This document shows, piece after piece, positions 1 through 5,845 of a stretch of DNA of 7,281 nt. Position numbers and translations under genes: made by a program. Position 1 is the stretch's first letter. Each line of letters opens with the position of its first letter. Source of the stretch: Planctomycetaceae bacterium. GTDB lineage: Bacteria; Planctomycetota; Planctomycetia; Planctomycetales; Planctomycetaceae. The stretch covers positions 1-7,281 of the forward strand of contig JAEUIG010000724.1 of assembly GCA_016795125.1 (NCBI GenBank). The letters run 5' to 3'. The notes below the pieces were generated by a model that searched no databases, was not told the DNA's origin, and was given only the letters and a program-made list of their open reading frames with translations.

Positions 1-1340
1 AGGTTCACCTGCCACGGATGGGAATCATCAACGTCGTCGACTCGTTGTGCCGCGCGGCGGAGCTGCGGACGGTCTGGTCCGGTACAGCGCGGCAGGCGGC
101 CAGCGGACGATCCACCGAAATCTGCCTGGCGCGCGGCAACCTGGCGCTCTGCCTGGATGCGCTGACGGCGCCGCTCGGAGTCATCTGGGAACTGCGGGAA
201 AACGAAATCCGGCTGTCGATTGCCAGGGAGGTCAGCGAGGGAACGCTCGCCATCTGCCGGCGTCAGGCGGCGCGGCGGGCACTCGAGCATGCCGTGCAGG
301 AGTACCCGGAATTCGCCCTCGGACCACAGGCGCTGGTGGCCCTGGGCAACATGGCTCTGCAGGACGGCCAGATGGACGCGGCCGAAGCGAACTATCGCCG
401 GATGCTGGAAAAATACCCGCGTTCGCCGATCTGCGCGGATGCGTGGTTCAATCTGGCGAAGCGGAACCTGCTGCAGGATCGCCCGGATGCCGCCCTGGAT
501 ACCTTCTGGAACGTGGTGGATTCCAGCGCCCCGCCCGTCACCGCGGCCGCAGCATACCTGTACATCGGCCGGCTGCTGCTGGATGCGGAACAGCCCCGTC
601 GCGCCGTCACGCCGCTGACACGGGCGACCCAATGGACCACCGACGGGACCGTACGCACCAAGGCGGTGCTGTGCCTCGCGGCCGCACACTTGCTGCAGGA
701 CAGGCCCGAGTTGGCGAACGAAGTGCTGATGGACTTCCGCAGCGATGTCCGGTCCGAGGCCACGCAGGCCGCGTTTCTGTCCGCGCTCGCGCGATTCCGG
801 GCCGCCAAAAGCCCGACCCTGCGGCTCGAAGAAGCGCAATCGCTGCTGTCGGCCTCTGAGCCCCTGCAGAGCTCCGACTTTTTCGGACGTTACGGCTGGT
901 ACCTCCGCGGGCGCGCCTACGAAGAACTGCTCCTGCCGGAACTGGCGGTCGCCGTGTACCGCGAAGCCCTGGATCACAACGCACATCCGCCGTATCGCCA
1001 CGACATCCGGTTCGGCCTGGGAACCTGCCTGGCCGACATTGGCGAACTGGACGCCGCCCGGCTGCAGTTCACCGGGCTGATCGAGAACGCGGATCCCGAC
1101 TGGCAACGGAAAGCCGCGTTTCGGTTGTGCCGTCTGCAGCTGGATTCCCGTGAGCCGCTCGCCGCGTCGCGGATCGCCCGCACACTGCTGGCCCAATGTA
1201 CGGATCCCGAGGAACAGGCCCGGGCACTGCAACTGCTGGGGGCGGCGTATCAGCGGATGGGAGACCACGCTGCGGCCGCGCTCTGTTTTGCCGGCACGGT
1301 TCCCGGATCAAGTCCATCCGGGACAAACGAGGAACACTGA
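1..1340 (+). CDS. TPR repeat protein, 5'-truncated by the window edge
   Basis: The reading frame is already open at the window start (first full codon at base 3), and no ribosome site precedes the first ATG at 18, so the gene very probably begins upstream. Bases 18-235 encode a segment whose pattern (a helix, then a short strand ending LGVIWELRENEIRLS) resembles the STN/secretin N-terminal fold; this is a pattern impression only. From about base 255 to 1300 the protein is a run of paired amphipathic helices typical of tetratricopeptide repeats, with the clearest unit around 'ALGNMALQDGQMDAAEANY' and others near 'AYLYIGRLLLDAEQPRRAV', 'GRAYEELLLPELAVAVYREAL' and 'LLGAAYQRMGDHAAAALC'. TPR arrays scaffold protein complexes, so a role in an envelope or export assembly is likely. 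It is followed after 6 nt by a secreted TPR protein, so the two are probably co-transcribed. No enzymatic motif is visible. Confidence 0.85.
   Translation, partial: VHLPRMGIINVVDSLCRAAELRTVWSGTARQAASGRSTEICLARGNLALCLDALTAPLGVIWELRENEIRLSIAREVSEGTLAICRRQAARRALEHAVQEYPEFALGPQALVALGNMALQDGQMDAAEANYRRMLEKYPRSPICADAWFNLAKRNLLQDRPDAALDTFWNVVDSSAPPVTAAAAYLYIGRLLLDAEQPRRAVTPLTRATQWTTDGTVRTKAVLCLAAAHLLQDRPELANEVLMDFRSDVRSEATQAAFLSALARFRAAKSPTLRLEEAQSLLSASEPLQSSDFFGRYGWYLRGRAYEELLLPELAVAVYREALDHNAHPPYRHDIRFGLGTCLADIGELDAARLQFTGLIENADPDWQRKAAFRLCRLQLDSREPLAASRIARTLLAQCTDPEEQARALQLLGAAYQRMGDHAAAALCFAGTVPGSSPSGTNEEH
1329..1333 (+). promoter_or_regulatory. Weak ribosome binding site for the gene at 1347
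   Basis: GAGGA lies inside the last codons of the upstream gene, 13 nt before the ATG at 1347. The spacing is longer than ideal, so initiation may depend on translation of the upstream gene, whose stop codon (1338-1340) is only 6 nt from the start. Confidence 0.35.
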
Positions 1341-1346
1341 GCCGCC

Positions 1347-2237
1347 ATGTCGAAATCGTACTCAGCAATTCGGCGCCGGTTGCGAACCGTGCCCATCGCC
1401 ACACTTGGCGTTTGGACGCTCGCGTGGGCCACCGCCGGCGGCTCCGACGCGCCGCTGCCGATGGAGCCGACCACGCCACCGGCGAGCACGCAGTCCGACG
1501 AACTGACGCCCTCCGTGCTGCTCGATGACATCGACGCAACCGCTCGCGCCAAGCAGGTCCGCATGGAGCGCCTGCGGCGGCAACTGCAGCAACTGGGCGA
1601 AGCCAGCCGCCGCGTTGCTCCCGCGCACGAGCCCCCCACAGTCCCCGAAACACTGGAATCAGACGCGCAACTTCCCGAAGAGCATCCGACGCCGGAAGCC
1701 CATGAGGTCGCCGACCCTCCGGTCGCCGGTGACGGCCTGGCAGTGCCTCCCCCGGCGGACATCGATGCCCCGCCGCTCGAATCGGGAACCGACGAACATG
1801 CCCATCCCGAGGAACACGGAACGGAAGCATCGCCGCCGGCGAATCCGCACGCTCCGCATGCGGCCGCAGAGGCCGAAGTCCTGCCCGGAGCTCAGATCGA
1901 TCGACTCGCGCTGGCCGACAGCCTGTTTGCGACCGGGCAGTCGGACCTGGCGCTGCAGGCATACGACAGCATCGAACTGATGAAGCTGGCGGCAGCGGAT
2001 CGCTACTGGATCGAGTACCAGATTGCCAACTGCCACCGGCGGCTGGGAAACAAGCCGGAAGCCGAGCAACGCTATCGGCGGATCGCGGGACTGATCGACG
2101 GCGGCTGGTGTGCGACGCACGCCCGGTGGTGGCTGGACGCGCTGGCGAAAAAAGCGGACCTGGAACGGGACCTTGAGCAGATCAAGCTGACATTGCAGGC
2201 CACGGAGGAGCAGTTGAATGCCAAGTCGGCCCAATGA
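1347..2237 (+). CDS. Secreted proline-rich TPR/coiled-coil protein
   Basis: This 296-residue protein starts with a signal-peptide-like N-terminus: a basic stretch (IRRRLR, residues 8-13), a hydrophobic core (about 15-30) and a likely cleavage region near ATAGG. A short charged helix rich in Arg and Gln (about 60-85) precedes a long low-complexity linker rich in Pro, Glu, Ala and His (about 86-175). Residues 179-260 form one or two TPR-like helical hairpins (LADSLFATGQSDLALQAYD, then IANCHRRLGNKPEAEQRYR). The last 35 residues are a charged coiled coil. Exported proteins built as linker plus TPR plus coiled coil usually span the envelope and hold a complex together; no catalytic motif is present. 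It follows the preceding TPR gene by 6 nt and its 3' end overlaps the next gene by 20 nt, which points to one operon. The specific function is unknown. Confidence 0.85.
   Translation: MSKSYSAIRRRLRTVPIATLGVWTLAWATAGGSDAPLPMEPTTPPASTQSDELTPSVLLDDIDATARAKQVRMERLRRQLQQLGEASRRVAPAHEPPTVPETLESDAQLPEEHPTPEAHEVADPPVAGDGLAVPPPADIDAPPLESGTDEHAHPEEHGTEASPPANPHAPHAAAEAEVLPGAQIDRLALADSLFATGQSDLALQAYDSIELMKLAAADRYWIEYQIANCHRRLGNKPEAEQRYRRIAGLIDGGWCATHARWWLDALAKKADLERDLEQIKLTLQATEEQLNAKSAQ
2204..2210 (+). promoter_or_regulatory. Strong Shine-Dalgarno for the gene at 2218
   Basis: GGAGGAG sits 7 nt before the ATG at 2218, within the coding sequence of the preceding gene. It is the best ribosome site in the window, and it supports both the chosen start and translational coupling across the 20-nt gene overlap. 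Confidence 0.8.
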
Positions 2238-2637
2238 CATCGAGATGGAACTGGCGACAGCCCTCCGGGAACGTGCGGAACTGTACCGCCACGCGCATGC
2301 TGCCCTTGAATCGCTGCAGCAGCGGCTGCACGCCGGCGACACGATGCATCGGCTCAGTCCCGAGTTGCAGCGGGTCCTGACGGCGGTTCGCGCCGAAGAC
2401 GAGCGGCTGGCGCCGTTGACGGACGCCTGGCGGCGACTCTCGAAGTCGCCCGGACCGGAACTCGCGGCGCAGATCGATCTGCATCAGCAGCAACTGGAAC
2501 GAACTTTGGCACTGGTCGATCGACTGACGGCGACCGCCGCCGCCGATCGTTCGCTGCTGGAGCCGCGACTGGATGAAGGAGCGCGCGGACGACGGATGCA
2601 GGCCGCGTACGCGGCAGCGGTCGTCGGCAGTGGTTGA
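2218..2637 (+). CDS. Small all-helical protein, possibly a FlgN/FliT-like chaperone
   Basis: This 139-residue protein has no signal peptide or membrane segment and is predicted by eye to be almost entirely alpha-helical, with heptad-like stretches at about 8-40, 45-80 and 88-118. Its composition is rich in Leu, Ala, Arg, Glu and Gln. The C-terminal pattern (a helix with QQQLERTLALVDRL, then LLEPRLDEG and a terminal Tyr-containing helix) is loosely like the small helical flagellar export chaperones FlgN/FliT, and the next gene is a receiver-less sigma-54 activator of the kind often used for motility genes. That identification is a guess from shape and context only. The start is supported by a strong Shine-Dalgarno and the gene overlaps the upstream gene by 20 nt. 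It could equally be an uncharacterised adaptor for the two TPR proteins. Confidence 0.75.
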   Translation: MPSRPNDIEMELATALRERAELYRHAHAALESLQQRLHAGDTMHRLSPELQRVLTAVRAEDERLAPLTDAWRRLSKSPGPELAAQIDLHQQQLERTLALVDRLTATAAADRSLLEPRLDEGARGRRMQAAYAAAVVGSG

Positions 2638-2680
2638 CGTTTAGCGGGGAGCCGAAGGCAACCGCGCGAAGAATTGAAAC

Positions 2681-2869
2681 AACAACCGGGGGGTTGTTCC
2701 GGGGACGCGCATGGCGTCCCCGGAATGGAACACAGGCTGGCGAGTCCGGCGCGCTCGGCGCGGGATTCGAGGGGGATTGCCGGCGGGGGCCGGCAGGACC
2801 GGCTCATCGGGCCGGTCTGGGGGGATATCAGGGGGGCGGGGCGGCTGCGCACCGGGGGCGGGGCGCAGC
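2681..2869 (+). other. Tandem hairpin array in the leader of the sigma-54 activator gene
   Basis: The 254-nt gap between the helical protein's stop (2637) and the ATG at 2892 holds six successive inverted repeats. They are: 2681-2698 (AACAACC, loop GGGG); 2697-2725 (12-bp stem TTCCGGGGACGC, 5-nt loop); 2741-2769 (stem interrupted by one G.G mismatch, 5-nt loop); 2778-2795 (TGCCGGC, loop GGGG); 2797-2817 (GACCGGC, 7-nt loop); and 2844-2869 (GCTGCGC, 12-nt G-rich loop). The first two share two bases and could compete. This could be a structured 5' leader, a processed small RNA or a transcription-attenuating region. No stem is followed by a T-run, so a classical intrinsic terminator is unlikely. 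High GC makes some pairing expected, but the 12-bp stem and the regular succession are notable. The frame through it is open from a TTG at 2634, but the implied peptide is low-complexity. Confidence 0.5.
2819..2863 (+). promoter_or_regulatory. Potential G-quadruplex motif upstream of the sigma-54 activator
   Basis: Five runs of four or more G lie within 45 nt on the sense strand: 2819-2824, 2831-2836, 2838-2841, 2854-2858 and 2860-2863. They are separated by gaps of 6, 1, 12 and 1 nt. The cluster ends 28 nt before the start codon, so a quadruplex in the mRNA could affect ribosome access. Its last two runs fall in the loop of the hairpin at 2844-2869, so the two structures may compete or stack. 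Confidence 0.5.
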
Positions 2870-2881
2870 GGCCTGGATCGC

Positions 2882-2885
2882 AGGA
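2882..2885 (+). promoter_or_regulatory. Ribosome binding site deciding the start of the sigma-54 activator
   Basis: AGGA lies 6 nt before the ATG at 2892. This favours 2892 over the much longer open frame that could start from a TTG at 2634, which would add 86 Gly/Arg/Ala-rich residues unlike any activator domain. Confidence 0.6.
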
Positions 2886-2891
2886 TGCCGT

Positions 2892-3833
2892 ATGTCGCTC
2901 GTTTTTCAGTCCCAGGCGATGATGCACGTTGTCGAGCGCGCCCGCCGGTTCGCGCGCACGTCCGCGACCGTGCTGATCTCAGGCGAGAGCGGCACCGGCA
3001 AGGAACTGATCGCGCGCTACGTCCACGATCAGAGCGGCCGCAGCACGCAGCCGTACGTGCGCGTCAACTGCGCCGCCCTCACGGAAAGTCTCGTCGAGAG
3101 CGAACTGTTCGGGCATGAGCGCGGAGCCTTTACCGGCGCCGCGGAAACGCGGATCGGCCGGCTCGAAGCGGCGGCGGGCGGCACGCTGTTTCTCGACGAA
3201 ATCAGCGAGGTCCCGCAGCGCGTGCAGGCCAAGCTGCTCCGCGTGCTGGAGGAGGAGGAGTTTCAGCGCGTCGGCAGCAACACCACGCGCCGGCTGGAGG
3301 CGCGGATTCTCGCCTCATCCAACCGCAACCTGGAACGGCACGTCGCCCGCAAGAGATTCCGCGCCGATCTGTATTACCGACTGAACGTGCTGCGGCTCGA
3401 ACTGCCGCCGCTCCGGGAACGCAAAGAAGATGTGCCGCCGTTGACGCAGCATTTCGTCAACACCTACCGCGGCGATTCAACGGCGGCGGTACGCGGCGTC
3501 ACACCGCGGGCCATGCAGACGCTGTGCGGTTACGACTGGCCCGGCAACATTCGCGAACTGCGAAACGTCATCTACCGCGCCTGCGTGCTGGCGGAAGCGC
3601 CGCTGCTCGACGTGGCGAACCTGCAAAAGCTCGAATGCGCCCCCCCGGCCGCCGCGCCGTCGGGGAATCCGTACGGGGAACTGCGCCTCGAGGAGATCGA
3701 GCGACAGGCCATCCTGGCACGGTTGCAGCATTGCGGCGGGAACAAGGCGGCCGCGGCCGCCGCACTGGGCGTCACGCCGCGCACGCTGCGCAACAAGCTG
3801 ACCCAGTACCGCCGACTCGGCCACGTGTCGTAA
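2892..3833 (+). CDS. Sigma-54-dependent AAA+ transcriptional activator lacking an N-terminal sensory domain
   Basis: This 313-residue protein is an enhancer-binding activator that uses ATP hydrolysis to remodel RNA polymerase carrying sigma-54. Visible motifs in order: Walker A GESGTGKE (31-38), the sigma-54-contacting loop GAFTGA (78-83), Walker B GGTLFLDE (96-103), sensor I near SSN (142-144), arginine-finger region FRADLYYRLN (156-165), sensor II WPGNIRELRN (216-225), and a C-terminal Fis-type helix-turn-helix (about 270-306, with NKAAAAAALGVTPRTLRNKL). All key residues are intact, so it should be an active ATPase and DNA binder. It has neither a receiver, GAF nor PAS domain; the AAA+ domain starts at the first residues, as in PspF-type activators, so control must come from a partner protein or its own expression level. 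It is the last gene of the + strand group and is preceded by a hairpin- and G-rich leader. Its targets are unknown; motility or envelope genes are plausible. Confidence 0.95.
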   Translation: MSLVFQSQAMMHVVERARRFARTSATVLISGESGTGKELIARYVHDQSGRSTQPYVRVNCAALTESLVESELFGHERGAFTGAAETRIGRLEAAAGGTLFLDEISEVPQRVQAKLLRVLEEEEFQRVGSNTTRRLEARILASSNRNLERHVARKRFRADLYYRLNVLRLELPPLRERKEDVPPLTQHFVNTYRGDSTAAVRGVTPRAMQTLCGYDWPGNIRELRNVIYRACVLAEAPLLDVANLQKLECAPPAAAPSGNPYGELRLEEIERQAILARLQHCGGNKAAAAAALGVTPRTLRNKLTQYRRLGHVS

Positions 3834-3974
3834 CGGCGTTCAATTCCTCTCCCCCTGTCCCCACGCGAGAAGCATGGACCTCAAAGAGTGCGCCACTCGG
3901 AGGAGAGGGCCAATTCTGTTCGGCACAGATGATGCATCGGTTGATCCGCCGATATGACGCGTCTGAAGGACGCG

Positions 3975-4124
3975 CACTCGACAGCCCAGGGCGCAGCCCT
4001 GGGTTGTGATTCGCGAAAATGTGGGAGTCCTGAAAGGCCGCGACTCGCCGACGAGTTGCGCCCCTTCAGGGCTGAGCGTCCCTGTTCAACCGTGACCCAG
4101 GGCTGCGCCCTGGGCTGTCGAGTG
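3975..4124. repeat. Perfect 29-nt inverted repeat within element 1
   Basis: Bases 3975-4003 are the exact reverse complement of 4096-4124, separated by 92 nt. Each arm also contains a self-complementary hairpin (3985-4003 and 4096-4114, 8-bp stems with 3-nt loops), so either local hairpins or one long stem can form. Confidence 0.9.
4026..4073. repeat. Central foldback of element 1
   Basis: Nineteen-nt arms starting CCTGAA and ending TTCAGG (4029-4047 and 4052-4070) pair with two mismatches and one G.T wobble around a CCGA loop. Three more pairs extend the stem outward. This is the symmetry centre of the surrounding nested palindrome. Confidence 0.8.
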
Positions 4125-4230
4125 GCGCCCCGTTGGGGCGTTTCGCTCGACACCGATCTGATTCCCCTCAGCCTTTCTCTCACAGCATCATTCGTGCCGA
4201 ACAGAATTGAGGAGAGGGTCGGGGTGAGGG

Positions 4231-4388
4231 ATCGAGAGCGTACGCGATTACTCGGCGCCATGATGTCGGAAGCACGGCATCGTCAGCAGCACCGGCGCAT
4301 CGTGCACGGCGCGCTCGTGCATGGTAGTCTGGCCGCTGCATCGCAGCACGAGTCTCCGCACTCACGATAACCAGACAAACACCGACTC
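4231..4388 (+). other. Upstream region of the deacetylase gene, no gene seen
   Basis: No credible coding region is visible here. A weak hairpin occurs at 4301-4323 (CGTGCACG against CGTGCATG). I see neither a convincing -35/-10 pair, a -24/-12 sigma-54 site nor a Shine-Dalgarno before the ATG at 4389. The promoter for the deacetylase should lie in this stretch if it is not read through from upstream. Confidence 0.35.
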
Positions 4389-5408
4389 ATGACCGACCTC
4401 TCCCCGCGATCCATCCCGTCCGCGCAGTTCTCGCGTCGTCGCTGGCTGGCCGGTGTCGCCGCTGCTTCGGCCGCCGCCTGCCTGCCACGCGCCTGGGCCG
4501 CGCCCGCGCCGCGCAAGGCGCAGATCGCCATCACCTTCGATCTGGAAATGAGCCGGCACTATCCCCAGCGCGGCATGATGGAATGGGACTTCCGCAAGGG
4601 GGATCTCGACCAGGCCACCAAGGACTACGCCGTCGAAGCAGCGCGCATTGCCAAAGAACGCGGCGGGCTGATCCATTTCTTCTGTGTCGGGCGCGTGCTG
4701 GAGCAGCCGGACGTCGAATGGCTCAAGCACCTTTCGGCCACCGGCCATCCGATCGGTAACCACACGTACGATCACGTCTACGTGCTCGCGAAGGAGGCCG
4801 TTGAAACGCAGTTCCGGTTCCAGCGTGCACCCTGGCTGGTCGAAGGCCGGACTGCGGCCGATGTGATCTCTGAGAACGTCAAGCTGGCCACGCTGGGTCT
4901 CAAGGAACGCTGCGGCATCGACGTGGCCGGCTTCCGCACCCCGGGGGGGTTCGCCACCGGTCTCGACGGCCGCGAAGACGTCCAGCAGATGCTGCTCGAC
5001 CAGGGCTTCGACTGGGTCAGTTCGAAGTACCCGGCACACAAGGCGGGAGAGCCGATGGTCGATCCCGGCCCGGATGTCTTCGCCGACATCATCCGCGCCC
5101 AGGCCGAGGCACAGCCTTATGTCTACCCCACGGGGCTGATTGAAGTGCCGATGAATCCGATCAGCGACGTCGGCGCGTTCCGCACCAACTACTGGAAACG
5201 GCCGTTCTTCCTGCAGGCGATCCGGGAAGCGATCGACTGGGCCATCGAGACCGGCAGCACCTACGACTTCTTATGCCACCCGTCCTGCATGCTGGTCGAG
5301 GATCCGGACTTCGAGGTCGTCCAGCAAATTTGCGATCAGGTCGCCCGCGCCGGCGACCGCGCCGAGATCGTCGCGCTGGGCAAGATGGCCGACCGCGTCC
5401 GGACGTAA
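4389..5408 (+). CDS. Tat-exported polysaccharide deacetylase (NodB-type)
   Basis: This 339-residue protein belongs to the carbohydrate esterase 4/NodB superfamily, which removes N- or O-acetyl groups from polysaccharides such as peptidoglycan or exopolysaccharide using a metal ion. A twin-arginine signal is clear: SRRRWL at 15-20, an Ala-rich hydrophobic stretch, and a likely cleavage site near AWA (35-37). The catalytic domain begins immediately after. Motif 1 reads TFDLE (49-53) instead of the usual TFDDG: the first Asp is kept, but the second, a metal ligand, is replaced by Leu followed by Glu. Motif 2 HTYDH (125-129) keeps both metal-binding His residues, motif 3 is GFRTPGG (181-187) and the late His motif is CHPSC (296-300). 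The sequence is otherwise complete. The gene stands alone between two palindromic elements; no visible Shine-Dalgarno supports the start, which was chosen because it gives a full Tat signal. The exact substrate cannot be read from sequence. Confidence 0.9.
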   Translation: MTDLSPRSIPSAQFSRRRWLAGVAAASAAACLPRAWAAPAPRKAQIAITFDLEMSRHYPQRGMMEWDFRKGDLDQATKDYAVEAARIAKERGGLIHFFCVGRVLEQPDVEWLKHLSATGHPIGNHTYDHVYVLAKEAVETQFRFQRAPWLVEGRTAADVISENVKLATLGLKERCGIDVAGFRTPGGFATGLDGREDVQQMLLDQGFDWVSSKYPAHKAGEPMVDPGPDVFADIIRAQAEAQPYVYPTGLIEVPMNPISDVGAFRTNYWKRPFFLQAIREAIDWAIETGSTYDFLCHPSCMLVEDPDFEVVQQICDQVARAGDRAEIVALGKMADRVRT

Positions 5409-5412
5409 GGTT

Positions 5413-5845
5413 GGACACAAAGACACGGAGGCGCAAAGACGCGCAGAGATGGATGAGGCCCGATTTCAGTAGTTCAAAGTTCCGGTCAACGGACCTGGTG
5501 GCAGAACGTCTTACCCCGCAGGGGTTTGACAACTCAGCTCAGGGTCGCGAGCGAAGCGAGCGCACCCTGGGACCGGCCGCGAACCCAAACCAACCCTGAA
5601 AGGGTTGCACAACGTCTGAGAATGCCGCGACGTTGGTTGGAATCGTCGTTGTGGAACCCTTTCAGGGTTCGTGGGGAGTCATGACCGGCGACCCAGGGTG
5701 CGCCCGCTGCGCGGGCGACCTTGGGCTATGTTCTGCAACCCCTGCGGGGTAAGAGTCTTGCGCGACCGCAACACTTCGGCGAAGACTTGGAACTACCGAA
5801 CTTACCTTTCTTTGCGCGTCTTTGCGTCTCGGCGGCTTTGTGTCG
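5413..5845. repeat. Nested long palindromic repeat element 2
   Basis: This 433-nt element starts 5 nt after the deacetylase stop codon and reaches into the 3' end of the convergent Nudix gene. Inverted arms in order from outside in: 5414-5448 with 5810-5844 (30 of 35 pair); 5465-5480 with 5785-5800 (14 of 16); 5510-5526 with 5737-5753 (perfect, CTTACCCCGCAGGGGTT); a GC-rich module at about 5540-5571 mirrored by about 5689-5726; and 5592-5614 with 5647-5669 (22 of 23, AACCCTGAAAGGGTT core). The centre is near 5630. Several modules are palindromes in themselves. It has the same nested design as the element after the sigma-54 activator, though most modules differ. Sitting between convergent genes, it could act as a two-way terminator. 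No transposase lies in the window, so any mobility would need factors supplied in trans. Confidence 0.85.
5592..5669. repeat. Central inverted repeat of element 2
   Basis: The 23-nt arms 5592-5614 and 5647-5669 match at 22 positions around a 32-nt spacer. Each arm contains the 15-nt imperfect palindrome AACCCTGAAAGGGTT. The spacer has a short CGACG/CGTCG stem. Confidence 0.85.

Larger units (their letters stand above)
3840..4230. repeat. Nested long palindromic repeat element 1 (non-coding)
   Basis: This 390-nt stretch starts 7 nt after the activator's stop codon and contains no credible gene. It is built as inverted repeats nested around a centre near 4050. The outer arms are 3911-3935 and 4185-4209 (23 of 25 pair). 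Inside them, small hairpins at 3958-3974 and 4126-4140 occupy mirror positions. Next come perfect 29-nt arms (3975-4003 and 4096-4124), each containing its own hairpin (CCCAGGGC, 3-nt loop). The core is a foldback at 4026-4073. The outer edges carry CT/GA-rich hairpin halves (about 3846-3908 and 4165-4230, ending in a GGGGTGAGGG-like motif). The architecture suggests a non-autonomous repeat or a clustered REP-like element. It could also act as a transcription terminator for the upstream operon. Confidence 0.8.

Noticed and set aside
1069..1962. Long open frame on the - strand (297 codons)
   Set aside because: It is antisense to two well-supported TPR genes and gives an Arg/Ala/Pro-rich product with no motif; it is a by-product of GC-rich codon use.
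1659..2342. Open frame of 227 codons on the - strand
   Set aside because: It is opposite the secreted TPR gene and the small helical-protein gene; no start signal or recognisable domain.
2671..2680. ATTGAAAC-like sequence resembling the end of a CRISPR repeat
   Set aside because: It occurs once; no repeated unit or spacers surround it.
2634..2891. N-terminal extension of 86 residues on the sigma-54 activator from a TTG start
   Set aside because: The extension is Gly/Arg/Ala-rich low complexity, overlaps the previous stop codon, lies over a hairpin array, and a good AGGA site precedes the ATG at 2892.
3716..3735. TGGCAC...TTGC resembling a sigma-54 promoter
   Set aside because: The spacing between the GG and GC elements is wrong (7 or 15 nt rather than 10) and it lies inside the activator's helix-turn-helix coding region.
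3954..4370. Open frame of 138 codons across element 1
   Set aside because: The translation follows the palindromic repeat modules and has no protein-like features.
3840..5845. Elements 1 and 2 as classical insertion sequences or MITEs
   Set aside because: No transposase is present and no target-site duplication could be recognised at the approximate ends, so they are reported only as palindromic repeat elements.
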